Assembly (NCBI RefSeq): GCF_019578655.1
Contig: NC_063259.1
Coordinates: 21,935,277-21,999,276, forward strand
Length of the DNA: 64,000 nt
Direction of reading: 5' to 3'
DNA from: Ricinus communis
Lineage: Eukaryota; Streptophyta; Magnoliopsida; Malpighiales; Euphorbiaceae
Shown here one piece after another: positions 49,575-59,812 of the stretch. Each line of letters opens with the position of its first letter. Within the stretch, counting starts at the first letter, position 1. Under the pieces are notes generated by a model, which saw nothing but the letters and a program-made list of their open reading frames with translations, made no database searches and was not told the DNA's origin. The position numbers were made by a program, and so were the translations under genes.

Positions 49575-52459
49575 TGTAATACCCGGAATTTTTATATATT
49601 TAATAATGAGTATTTATTTATTTAATTAATTTAATTCTTTTATTTTTTATTTTTATTTGGTTTAATTTGAAATGATTCAATAGAAATTTTAATATTAGTC
49701 AATTAAATGAATTATTTTTCTATACCCAATTAGTTGAAATTTTAAGAATTAATTAAGTAAATTATTTGAAGGGTAGAATATATTTTTGGTTATTCTAATT
49801 TTTTTCTCAATGTATATGTATATGTATATGTATAAATAAAAATTATATATTGAAAAATTATGGTAGAAATTGTAAAGGATGTTTATAAAAGAATTTTGAA
49901 AAAATTAGTATTATAATTGATTAGTAGTATTAAATTTTAAGTTGGAAATTTATTTTGGAATAAGAATTGAAAGTATAATTTTATTTTTATGGGGTTTTAA
50001 TGGAAATTTGTGAGTTTGGTATTTTCGTAAATAAATATGTCGGTTAGGGGTATTTATGTAATTGTGTATTTTCAATAATTCGGATTTGGCCCAAATTAAA
50101 TAGTTAAGGGCTTAATTGAAAGGATAAAGAAAATTTTATGGGTTAAATTGAAATTCTGCAGGATAAGATTGTAAGTAATTAAGAAAGTTGAGGGACCAAA
50201 TTATAATAAGAAAAAGTTCAGGGGTCAAATGTCGGTATTGAAAGGAATGGAATCAGGGAAGAAGAAAAGGAAGAGAGATGTCGGGGAGAGAGGAGTGCGT
50301 GGAGGAAGGAGCTGCGTCGGGCCGTCCGTCCGGCGGAGATAGCGCGAGGAGGAAGTTGGCCGAAGCTTCCTTTCCACCGTGCGGGCGCTTCTGGCGTCGG
50401 TGGTCGCTGATCTTGGTGCCGATCGACTCCTCTCGGCCTTAACTTTGTTTTGGCGGCGGCGGTGTCGACAATGGTGGCCGGAAATGGAGGTTCACGGTGG
50501 AGAGAGAAAATGGAGGCAGCCGAGGTTTTTGGGCATTTCCGGTGAGCTCCGGCGAGCTATGGAAGATTAGAGGACATATCCCGACTCTCCTCAGCTCAAG
50601 CTTCGAAATGGCACCGGTTTCGTGGCGATCGGGCTTCGTTTGCAAATCGACGGCCGAGATCGTCCGAAAATCTCTCCGGATGATCGGGTGTCAGATCGGA
50701 AAATCAGAAGCAGGGATCGTCATCAACGCGTCGTTGTGAGTCCGATGGTGTGTTCGGATCGTCGATCGGACTCCGACGGCCGGAGGCGAGTCGACCGAGC
50801 GATCGAGCGTCTCGGTAATTTTTCTCTGGCCTGTAATTTTGGAAATTCTTAGTTTAATTGTGTGTCTAATGGTTTATATTGAGTATTCGATGATATTTGT
50901 GAGTCAAAAATAATTGTCGGTCAGTTTGCCTGCCTCGTATTTTGTGTTGTGTGGTGGAGTCGGGAAATAGTGAAGTTTGGGGACCCGACTCCCGTTGTTT
51001 GAATTGTTAAGTATTTGAAGTATTTTTCTGGCAGGTCCTGGACCCGCTTTTTACAGGGGGTAATGTTCGTGTTGTAGGGGAGGTTCTGCCGGATTTTCGG
51101 TAGAATTCTCCCGAGTCGAGATTCTTAGACAGTCAGTCCTAGGAGTCTAGACCTAGGATTAATGATCGATTGTTTCAGCGTTTTAATAAATTATTTTCCG
51201 TGATTAGATGATCTGTCTGTTCGGCTCGCTCCAACCGAGGCACTGGAGCAGAGCTAGGAGGTCGCTCAATCCTGTGAGTTAAAGTCACATAATCTCTACA
51301 CTATTGCCAGACCTAATTTTGATATGTTATCTTGAAATTCATATTTAATATGATTATTAGCATCGCAATATAAATAATTTCATTTAATTATTATTTGCTG
51401 AGATAAATTTCAATATTGTTACTAGTAATATTATATCACTATTTTGATAGTTAATGTTATATTCACACAATTGTTATTATTATTTTTCCACATATCGCAC
51501 GTTGTTTCCTCGAAATTCTGATTCTTTATTTCGCTATGTGTTTAATAATTTTACTAGACCATGATTATTATTATTATATTTGTTGAATGTGATTTGGGAT
51601 GAGGCTTTAGTAGAACATGCCACCTGGTGGGTTACATCAGGACCGCGTGCACACCGGTAATGATCATGGACATAAGATTATTATGGATTTGTTTGCCCTG
51701 ATCGAGCATTGCTCTCTGGGCTGAATTCAGTTGATTGCCGGAGTTAAGGTCCCTGATCGAGCAACGCTCTCTGGGCGCCGGCTTAGTTGGAATTCAAGTG
51801 TTCAGGCTGGAGGTAAGGACCCTGATCGAGCTTGCTCTCTGGGCGCCAGACCCGTTGGATTAAGAGAGCTGAAAGGCTACTAGAATTTGGGGCTAGGGTT
51901 CTACTGAGCCACTCGTCCCGTAAAAATAAAAATATTTTTTTTATTTATTTATTATGGTATGATTATAGTATGATTGGTATCTATGTGCATGGTTTGATAC
52001 ACTGATTTGAATAATTAATATTTTCTGTGAAGACTGCAATAGTCTCTAGATTATTTGATTTTTACTCACTCTCGAGACTGACAGTCTCAATTTACTTTTT
52101 TTTTTTTCAGATGCGTGACTGTTAGTCTTCCCGCGACTCTTATTCGATTACCCGACTCCTTCATCATTGGGTGATGTATTTGATTTGGTATGTAAATTGA
52201 TAAATCTTAGATTCTCCGCAGTAATAATAATAGATGTATCAGTTGTAAATTTTCTGAGTTTCGGATCTCGCCTAGTTCTTCTGGCAGACCGATTTAATTA
52301 TGTAAAATGTAGCTATTAAGATAATTTGTGGCTTTAATAATATTAATTTGAGATGAGATTTGTTTGAGTTGTGAGTGTCAGGCTTACTACGGGATTCGGT
52401 GGCCTTACGCCTACCCATTCCCTAGTACCAGTCACGGGCCCTCGGGTGGGGTCGTGACA
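49575..52459 (+). mobile_element. Nested solo LTR, 2.9 kb, from a different LTR retrotransposon
   Basis: Begins TGTAATACCCGG, ends GGGTCGTGACA, and is flanked by a perfect 5-bp duplication TTTCT (49570-49574 and 52460-52464). The host gag-pol frame is the same on both sides once one TTTCT copy is discounted. There is no internal primer site, polypurine tract or polymerase domain, and the start sequence does not recur at the end. This is therefore best explained as a solo LTR left after recombination between two LTRs. TG...CA ends and great length fit long-LTR plant gypsy lineages. It contains a GC-rich part (about 50250-50820) whose open frames look incidental, and a triple repeat near 51700-51850. 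Confidence 0.88.
51696..51847 (+). repeat. Three spaced direct repeats inside the solo LTR
   Basis: CCCTGATCGAGC, a 2-4 base variable part, then GCTCTCTGGG(CGCC) occurs at 51696-51721, 51751-51779 and 51820-51847, with unit starts 55 and 69 bp apart. Each unit could form a small hairpin around GAGC...GCTC. Confidence 0.85.
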
Positions 52460-53838
52460 TTTCTGCCTTGCAATTCAAGCGGGGTCTCAAGAACGGGGAG
52501 TGTTACGTCGCAACCATGAGGGAGCTCAACGATAAGGACGACGTTGAGCAATCTGCCCCGTATTTGCCACAATCCATCGAAGCAGTCCTTGACGAGTACA
52601 AGGACGTGATGCCACCGAAGCTACCACAAAAGTTGCCACCAAAGCGAGATGTGGATCACCACATCGAGCTCGAGCCTAGTGCGAAACCTCCTGCCATGGC
52701 ACCCTACCGCATGGCACCTACGGAGCTGGCTAAATTGAGGGAACAACTCCAAGACTTACTTGATTCGGGCTATATCCAGCCATCGAAGGCCCCATGCGGT
52801 GCACCGGTCCTCTTTCAAAAAAAGAAGGACGGTTCACTACGGATGTGCATTGACTATCGGGCTTTAAACAAGATTACCATTAAGAACAAGTATCCAATCC
52901 CCTTGATTGCCGACTTGTTCGATCAATTGGGGAAGGCTCGATATTTCTCAAGGCTGGACTTGCGGTCTGGTTACTACCAAGTCCGCATCGCACCTAGTGA
53001 TGTGTCGAAGACAACATGTGTGACGCGATATGAAACTTTCGAGTTCTTAGTCATGCCTTTCAGCCTCACTAATGCCCCTGCCACTTTCTGCACACTCATG
53101 AACAAGGTACTTTATCCCTTTCTTGATAAGTTTGTGGTTGTTTATTTGGATGACATTATTGTATACAGCAACAGTCTTGAGGAGCATGTGCAACACCTAA
53201 AGCAAGTCTTCCAAGTACTCCACGAACACGAGTTGTACGTGAAGCGCGAGAAATGCTCATTCGGGAAAGAAGAAGTGGAGTTCCTTGGCCATCGAATCAA
53301 GGATGGCAGGTTGATGATGGATCCAGCAAAAGTTAAAGCCATCCAAGAATGGCAACCTCCTTCCAAAGTGCCTGAGTTGCGATCTTTTCTTGGGCTGGTG
53401 AACTATTATCGGCGGTTCATCAAAGGCTATTCTGCCATTGCTGCTCCATTGATGGAATTACTCAAGAAGAATAAGGCATGGAATTGGGGTAAAGAATGCC
53501 AAACTGCATTCGAAGCCTTGAAGGATGTTGTGTCAATGGAACCTATCATGATGCTGCCCAATTATGGAAAACCATTTGAGGTGCACACGGATGCCTCGGA
53601 CTATGCCATTGGAGGAGTCCTCATGCAAGATAGGCACCCTATCGCCTATGAAAGTCGCAAGCTCAATGAAATGGAAAGGCGGTATACTGTCCAAGAGAAG
53701 GAAATGACCGTCGTCGTCCATTGCTTGGGCACATGGAGACATTACTTGCTCGGTAGCAAGTTCACTATCTTAACGGACAATATGGCTACAAGCTATTTCC
53801 AGACTGAAAAGAAGTTGAGTCTTAAGCAAGCACACTGA
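52460..53838 (+). pseudogene. Reverse transcriptase and RNase H of the gypsy element
   Basis: The frame enters from the protease segment. It contains [18 protein letters not shown], the [12 protein letters not shown] motif, [12 protein letters not shown], and the catalytic YLDD at 53143-53154. [12 protein letters not shown] follows in the connection region, then RNase H beginning DASDYAIGG (first Asp at 53590-53592). The frame ends at an in-frame TGA at 53836-53838, where related elements usually carry Trp. Synthesises cDNA from the element RNA. Core catalytic residues are intact even though the polyprotein is truncated. Confidence 0.93.
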
Positions 53839-54335
53839 CAAGATTTCTTGGCCGAATTCGACTACAAGCTTGAATATAAGCCAAGCAAAACCAACATTGT
53901 CACTGATGCGTTGAGTAGAAAGGTGGAGTTGGCTTCTATTGCTGCTAGCACGCCGCAGAGCGACTTTCTTAGCCACATCAAGGAATTAATGCAGCAAGAC
54001 ACTTTGGCCAAGAGCATCATCAAGCTGGCGATAGAGGGAAAAACTCGATGATTTTGGGAGAAAGATGGCCTTCTCCTCACTGTTGGAAATCGAGTCTATG
54101 TGCCGAAGTGGGGAAATCTGCGGAGAGAAATTCTGAAGGAGTGCCATGACTCCTTATGGGCTGGACATCCCGGCATGACTCGCACACTTGCATTAGTCCA
54201 GCAAAACTACTACTGGCCGCAACTTAAGGACGATCTGAAGGCCTATGTTTGGACCTGCCTTGTATGCCAACAAGACAAGGTGGAACAATAATAGCCTGCT
54301 GGCCTACTTGAACCTCTTCTTGTCGCTGAAAGGCT
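53839..54335 (+). pseudogene. RNase H tail and integrase zinc-binding region with multiple stops
   Basis: Same frame as the reverse transcriptase. EFDYKLEYKPSKTNIVTDALSR is the usual RNase H end. A TGA at 54049-54051 follows, then the integrase HHCC finger (His in ECHDS and GHPG, Cys in TCLVC) at about 54140-54280, then adjacent TAA TAG at 54289-54294. A one-base loss near 54340 moves the next part to a different frame. Confidence 0.85.
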
Positions 54336-55440
54336 GTGGGAAGTGTCTCAATGGACATCATTATGGCCCTGCCAAAATCCGAAGGGTTCGGAAGTATCAT
54401 GGTTGTTGTGGATAGATTTAGCAAGTATGCTACTTTTATCCCGGCCCCGGCGGACTGCAAGGTAGACGATGCAGCTCGTCTCTTCTTCAAGAATGTTGTG
54501 AAGCTGTGGGGCTTACCGAAGAGTATAATCAGTGATAGAGACCCTTGGTTTACCGGCAAGTTTTGGCGAGAATTGTTCAAGTTGCTGGGCACAGACTTCA
54601 ACTTCTCCACAAGCTTTCATCCACAAAGCAACGGCCAAACGGAAAGGATTAATGCCTTGCTGGAACTCTACCTAAGGCACTATGTTAGTGCTCACCAGCG
54701 AGATTGGGCAAAACTGCTTGACGTAGCTCAATTCTCGTACAACCTCCACAGGAGCGAGTCCATGGGTAAAAGTCCCTTCAAAGTCATTATGGAACAGCAG
54801 CCATTAATGCCAAATGCCGTTGCTGCTGGCTATGGAGGAGCCAACCCTTCCGCCTATAAGTTTGCAAGGGAATGGCACGAAGAGGCGGACATAACAAGGG
54901 CAAGCCTCGACAAAGCAGCGAAGTGCATGAATAAGTGGGCTGACATGAAGAGACGCCCCAAAGAATACAGCACTGGCGACTTGGTGATGGTGAAGCTGCT
55001 GCCTAATCAGTTCAAGTCCCTCCGCAAAGTACATAAAGGCTTGGTAAGGCGATACGAAGGCCCGTTCTCAATCGTGAAACGCGTTGGTGCTGCTGCCTTC
55101 CAGCTCCAACTGCCCTCGAGATTAAAGATCCATAATGTCTTCCATGTGAGTATGCTTAAGCCATACCACGAAGACAAGAAAGACCCCAACCGTGGCAAAT
55201 CTAGAAGAGCTCCAACAGCCGTTGTCACCGAGTTCGACAAGGAGATTGAATGCATCCTTGCGGATAGAGTGATAAGAAGAAGAGGAGTTTCCAACTACAC
55301 CGAATACTTGGTGAAGTGGAAAAAATCTGCCCGACAGCGAGGTTACATGGGAACGTGAAGATTTGCTATGGCAATTCCCCAAGCATATCCAAAATTACAA
55401 AACTCAAGGCGCGAAGAGAACGTCGCGAGATTGAGTGGGG
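54336..55440 (+). pseudogene. Integrase core and chromodomain of the gypsy element
   Basis: The integrase catalytic D,D,E residues are visible: Asp in VVVDRFSKY, Asp in ISDRDPWF, Glu in GQTERIN. The GPF/Y region (RRYEGPFSIVKRVG) follows. The C terminus holds a chromodomain, IECILADRV then YTEYLVKWKK, which in chromoviruses helps steer integration to particular chromatin. A frameshift near 55320 ends this frame at 55358; the remaining chromodomain end (WERED, LLWQFPKHIQNY) is readable in another frame. Confidence 0.9.
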
Positions 55441-55445
55441 GAGGG
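55426..55445 (+). other. Polypurine tract
   Basis: GAGTGGGGGAGGG immediately precedes the right LTR, the normal position for the plus-strand DNA primer. Confidence 0.9.
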
Positions 55446-55980
55446 TGTCACAGCCCGCCTCATCTTGGGCAAGGCAAGGCTTGTCCATGGACAAATATGC
55501 CCAACATATGCCCAGCCCAATGTTGCTGCCTAGCCCAAGTTGGCTGCCCAAAGAAACCAAGGGAAGAATCTGGAAATTGCTGAAGGATGCTAGGCTGTGT
55601 GCCAAGCTAAGGAGCTGCCTATAAGCTTTCCTTGTTTGTACATAGAGTAGCTTCCAAAGGAAGCCTTGTACATAGGTAGCTTGTAGAGAATTCTAGAAGA
55701 ATGATTTCTAGCCACAAGTTAAGGAGGTGGGAAGCCTATAAATACCCCATTCATTCATCATTTGTAACATATAAGAACATACAAGAGGAAGGTTGGAAAC
55801 TTAATAAAGCTCTCCATACTTTCAAAGCTCAAGTGCTCTCAACTCTCTACCCTACCCAAGTCCTAAACCCCTGCTGCCTACTTTGCTTACCTACAATCTT
55901 TTCCAATTCCCATCTAGGCTTATTTAGTTCGACTTTGTCAAGTGCGACTTGGCTAATCTCTAAGCCGAAGTTTCGTGACA
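55446..55980 (+). repeat. Right LTR of the gypsy element
   Basis: Starts TGTCACAGCCCG, ends TTTCGTGACA. TATA box TATAAAT at 55737-55743. Has an 18-bp partial tandem duplication around GCCTAGCCCAA (about 55520-55540) absent from the left copy and lacks the 18-bp segment found there. Its promoter points towards the small gene at 58057. Confidence 0.95.
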
Positions 55981-56632
55981 ATTGTCTACTAAGAAAGCGC
56001 TCGAGTCTGGCGAGTAACGGAACTAAACCGAGTGGACGGAACGGAAACTGATTTTATGGGACCGTAGCCCACACTTGGAGCATGGAGAGAAATAGATAGT
56101 CTTTGAAGTTTGACCAATGAAGCAATTCGGATGGGCTCAATTTTCATTTCATACAAATCCTTTTTCTTTATTATTACTTATGTTTGTTATTGTTTTAATT
56201 ATAGATATAATTATTTTAATTTAAAAATTAAGATTTCATTTATTTATTTTTTAAAAAATTTGTGAAATTTAATTAATTATATAACTTAAAACATTAAGTA
56301 AAAATTATTATAATATTTTAATAAAAATATTTCTTAATTCAAAAAATTAAAACAACATTTTTTATTTAAAAGATTTGCATATATAAAATTTGACTATAAA
56401 CTGATTGCATTCTAACATTGTGTTTATTTAATTTAATGGTTATAAAATAATAATTAAAAATTGATAATAGATATGATATTACTGACATTATAGAATTTTT
56501 AATTTTTAATTATTATCTATTATTTTATTTTAATAAGCGTTTAGTAATTTTTTTATTTAATCAGTATTTAATATTATGATATTTTTTACTATTATTATTT
56601 GATTAGTATTTAATATCATAATATGATAAGAC

Positions 56633-56635
<3 letters not shown>

Positions 56636-56698
<63 letters not shown>
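56636..56698. repeat. Long TA microsatellite
   Basis: About 31 uninterrupted TA units (63 bp), the longest in the window. It lies next to the interleaved foldback complex. Confidence 0.95.
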
Positions 56699-56702
<4 letters not shown>

Positions 56703-56734
56703 TTTTATTTTTCTAACAAGATTAAATATTAAGT

Positions 56735-57525
56735 TATAAGAAGATTTTCAAAGAACTCTTTATACAAACTAACCTCTTTATTATAAAGAGTTATTCAACA
56801 AAATAAGACTCTAACAAATTTTCTATTCTTAAAATATAAAGTAGATAGTGGATTTAGCTCTCTACATTTAGAGAGTCAAATTCACTCTTTATCCTAATTA
56901 TAATTAATATATTAGAGCATCCCTAATAGTGTTCTTTATTTTAAAGAGCATTTTTTATTTAATAAAAAACATCTTTACTTATAAAGAGTAGAAATTCTTT
57001 TTTAAGTCCAGTGCTTTTATTATTTTTATCTTTATTTTGCTTTATCCAATAAGTATTAATGTTTTAAATTATATTTTGCTTAGAAAAAAATTATTTTTAA
57101 TGAAAAAAAGCTTAAAATAGTAAATATCAATTAATAAAATATATAAGAACTTGTAATATATTAATTACAATAAGGATTAAGAGTGAATTTGACTTTTCAA
57201 ATGTAGAGAGCCAAATCTACTATCTACTTTATATTTTAAAAACAGAGTGCGTTGGAGTCTTATTTTATTGTATAGCTCTTTGAAATAAAGAGTTTAGCTT
57301 ATATAAAAAATTAATTGGAAATGCTCTTACAAGTTTTTATACATTTTATTAATTAATTGATATTTAGTATCTTTTAGCTTTTTTTCTTTGAAAGTAATTT
57401 TAAAACCATTAATATTTGTTGGATAAAGACTCAAAAAATAATTTCTACTATTTGTAAGTAATAATGCCCTTTATTAAACAAAAAATGCTCTTTAAAATAA
57501 AGAGCACTATTAAGGATACTCTAAC
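56735..57525. mobile_element. Interleaved inverted repeats, probable composite of two MITE-like elements
   Basis: Four arms in the order A, B, A-inverted, B-inverted. A (about 56745-56922) matches the reverse complement of about 57152-57330, for example AAGACTC and AAAATATAAAGTAGATAGT against their complements. B (about 56923-57151) matches the reverse complement of about 57331-57523, for example TCTTTATTTTAAAGAGCATTTTTT. Termini resemble GAGCATCC or GAGCATTTCC, a common end in plant non-autonomous DNA transposons. No coding frame. Arm boundaries are set by eye, within about 15 bp. Confidence 0.7.
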
Positions 57526-58056
57526 TTTTTTATAGTTATAAATTTTATTTAGCAATAAATATATGACTATAGAAAGTTTTTACTGTACTCACTTGGATAA
57601 TAGTTGACTATTACATACATAATAATATATATAATATTTGATATCTAATTTAATTAAAAAAATAAAAATTAACTTCTACTTTTATATGAATTATTGTTTT
57701 TATGGGCTATCATCCATAACAATAAAATTTACAATTTATTTTGTGATATTAATATATTGATTAGGTGAGGGAGAAGGCAAACTTTCAAATGGCTAAGGCA
57801 GGATGAATCACGAGCAATTGAAATTGTTCAGGTAGTCACCTTCACCGAATCCGATCCAATTCATAAACGCGCTAATATCTGTAGCTGTTTCCTGTTAATC
57901 ACACGGTTTCTTCCCTTTCCCGTCTCCCCTAAGAAATATTTAAATGATCATCACATATCACAAGCCCCACCACCACCACCACCACAACCTCCTCCTCCTT
58001 TTGCCCCTTCTTCTTAACTTCTTTAATAACCCTTTTATACAAATAACATATCAAAC

Positions 58057-58536
58057 ATGGAATCAACTTCTCTATTCTTGTCATCTTCTCTTATTTATCA
58101 ACCACTGCACAAACTGAATCTTGAATCTTCAAAAAGGGTACGTTTCAGACCTTCAAGGACTAGAGTTTTCGCGGCGGTGGGAAGAGATCAAGCACACGGT
58201 CATGATCAGAGCTACAATAACGCCTGTGGCAGGCTGGTGGATGTGAACATGATTGTTCTTAGGAAAAGAATACATGAAATGAAGATGGTTGAGAGAAACT
58301 ATGAGCCTCCTTCGGATTGGATGGAGTGGGAGAAGCAATATTTTGCAAGCTATGATTCCTTAATATGTGAAATGGCGGGTGTTCTGCAATCACTGTTGAT
58401 GAATACAAGGCCTGGTTTTGCATTGGGGATGATGGGTTTGATTGCTTTGAGTGTGCCTGTGTCATCAGCTATGGTGCTTTCTCATTTTTTGGAGATGGCT
58501 AAGATGGTTATGGATGGGATTAATCACCTTACTTAA
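58057..58536 (+). CDS. Small predicted plastid membrane protein, paralogue of the gene at 40951
   Basis: Single-exon frame of 159 residues from the first ATG. The N terminus (1-50) is rich in Ser, Leu and Arg with no early acidic run, as in plastid transit peptides. The core reads GRLVDVNMIVLRKRIHEMKM, PPSDWMEWEKQYF, GVLQSLLMNTRPGFALGM (about 58-129) and runs into a hydrophobic helix (about 126-148), then a short amphipathic tail. The core corresponds residue by residue to the 40951 protein. Family function is unknown to me. The leader contains a CCA repeat, and a retrotransposon LTR ends about 2.1 kb upstream. Confidence 0.8.
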   Translation: MESTSLFLSSSLIYQPLHKLNLESSKRVRFRPSRTRVFAAVGRDQAHGHDQSYNNACGRLVDVNMIVLRKRIHEMKMVERNYEPPSDWMEWEKQYFASYDSLICEMAGVLQSLLMNTRPGFALGMMGLIALSVPVSSAMVLSHFLEMAKMVMDGINHLT

Positions 58537-59627
58537 TTAGCTTGTTTAATTATGAAAGTTTATTCATTATTTTGTTAATATGTGAAATCATAAGATATAT
58601 CTCAGAATTTATTATTAGTTTATTCTTTTTTTTCTTTATTTATTTTTCTTGGCGTACTTACACTAATTTCATTTCTCTGGTTCAATTAAAAAAAATAAAA
58701 TTAGTGACATAGTTTTCTTTTTCTTCTTATTTCCGAAGAAATTAATGTAATAAATGGATATGAGCATTGATGGATTTATTGAATTTACCAACTTAAGTTG
58801 GACACCTAATAGATAATTTCTATTGTACTATAACTACAAAAATGGTATAAAAAAAGGGTTATACTTCTGTTGTTCAAGAATCTTAAACAGAAAATAACCC
58901 AGAAACAAAATTCAAGATACCAACCCCAATTAAACAATCATTATGACCCGGCAGAAAAAGAATTACAGCAAACATAAAGTATACATAAGAATTTCTGATT
59001 CAGATTATCTTATAAAGTACATGCGCTCCTATGCTTTCTCATAGGTATTCTCCTGAGGCAGGTGAACCTTGGATCCGACTCCTTCAAGTTGGTTGCCACA
59101 TTAGTTTCAGTATGCTGCTCTTAGTTTTACAGACTGTTGAATCTTCAAAATAATTTTGAAGCCTAATTCTAGTCCGTCTATTAAAGACAAGTATATTAGA
59201 TTTTTGGTGGCAAATCATTTGGGCTTTATATATACATATACAGAGTACACCTATCACTTTTCCTTTGCTTAGCTTCCCTATAAAACATGCTTAAAGAGAA
59301 ACCTTTTCTTGAAGGTGTTGTCCAAGTTAATGATGAAAACAAAACTCACTCTAAGCAGTGTCTTACATTCCAATGATTTACAAATAATGCATCTACCTGT
59401 ACATTCATATCTTCACATTAATTATAAAGAGAGTAAAATTATACCATGAAAACATATATGGGCGCTTGACCATGCACAGCAGTTCAATCTAGCCTCGTCC
59501 AAGAAAACCCCTGTCGTAAAAACCTATATGATCCATATGCATCCAAACAACAATATAAATTGTAATGGGGATATATTATATGAAATAAGTTATAGATGAT
59601 ATTGAAATGAAGGAGGAGAGATTTGTA
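58537..59627. other. Intergenic region between the small gene and MIR319
   Basis: 3' flank of the plus-strand gene, then the 3' part and flank of the minus-strand MIR319 transcript. AT-rich, no further gene seen. Confidence 0.55.
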
Positions 59628-59812
59628 AGAATTGGAGGGAGCTCCCTTCAGTCCAAGACATGACAGCCATAACTGAACACAGCTCCAGCTTCGTTGGATC
59701 AAAAAGACATCTCTTACACATTGATGATGATGAGCTCTTGAACCAACGAGTCAGCAGCTAAGTCCCAGCCCTCAACCGCCTTGGACTGGACTGAAGAGAG
59801 CTCCTTCTTCCC
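59628..59812 (-). ncRNA. MIR319: MIR319 microRNA precursor
   Basis: On the minus strand the 21 bases at 59656-59636 read TTGGACTGAAGGGAGCTCCC plus T, identical at every position to plant miR319a/b as I know it. miR159, its relative, starts TTTGGATTG. The opposite arm (about 59806-59786) reads GGAGCTCTCTTCAGTCCA and pairs with it over 18 bp with a single G-U wobble. The upper stem also pairs (CGTTGGTTC with GATCCAACG), giving the long foldback with extra duplex typical of MIR319 and its loop-to-base processing. The mature RNA is on the 3' arm, as expected. miR319 represses class II TCP (CIN-type) transcription factors, controlling leaf growth and senescence. Confidence 0.95.
59636..59656 (-). 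ncRNA. MIR319: Mature miR319
   Basis: 21-nt guide on the 3' arm of the hairpin, 5' U as preferred by AGO1. Seed begins TTGGACTG. Confidence 0.95.

Larger units (their letters stand above)
47355..55980 (+). mobile_element. Ty3/gypsy chromodomain LTR retrotransposon, disabled, with a nested solo LTR
   Basis: An 8.6-kb element bounded by LTRs of 537 and 535 bp that begin TGTCAC and end GTGACA. A primer-binding site for initiator tRNA-Met follows the left LTR and a polypurine tract precedes the right one. ATTG flanks both ends (47351-47354 and 55981-55984). The coding order gag, protease, reverse transcriptase, RNase H, integrase, chromodomain is that of chromoviruses. By hand alignment the LTRs differ at about 27 substitutions in roughly 515 aligned bases (about 5%) plus an 18-bp indel in each and one 2-bp indel, so insertion is not recent. 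The coding region is broken by several stops, frameshifts and a 2.9-kb insertion; it cannot be autonomous. Confidence 0.95.
55981..58056. other. Intergenic region with interleaved foldback repeats
   Basis: The first 130 bp are GC-richer and probably represent the original upstream region of the FDM gene, separated from it by the retrotransposon. Next come AT-rich DNA, a TA microsatellite, the inverted-repeat complex, and finally the promoter and leader of the gene at 58057. The leader has a CCA/CCT trinucleotide tract near 57966-58000. Confidence 0.6.

Noticed and set aside
50379..50852. Overlapping 60-80 codon frames in the GC-rich part of the solo LTR
   Set aside because: Open on both strands because of GC content; inside an LTR, no domain.
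51696..51847. Three spaced repeats considered as a CRISPR array
   Set aside because: Only three imperfect units at uneven spacing, in a plant LTR, with no cas genes.
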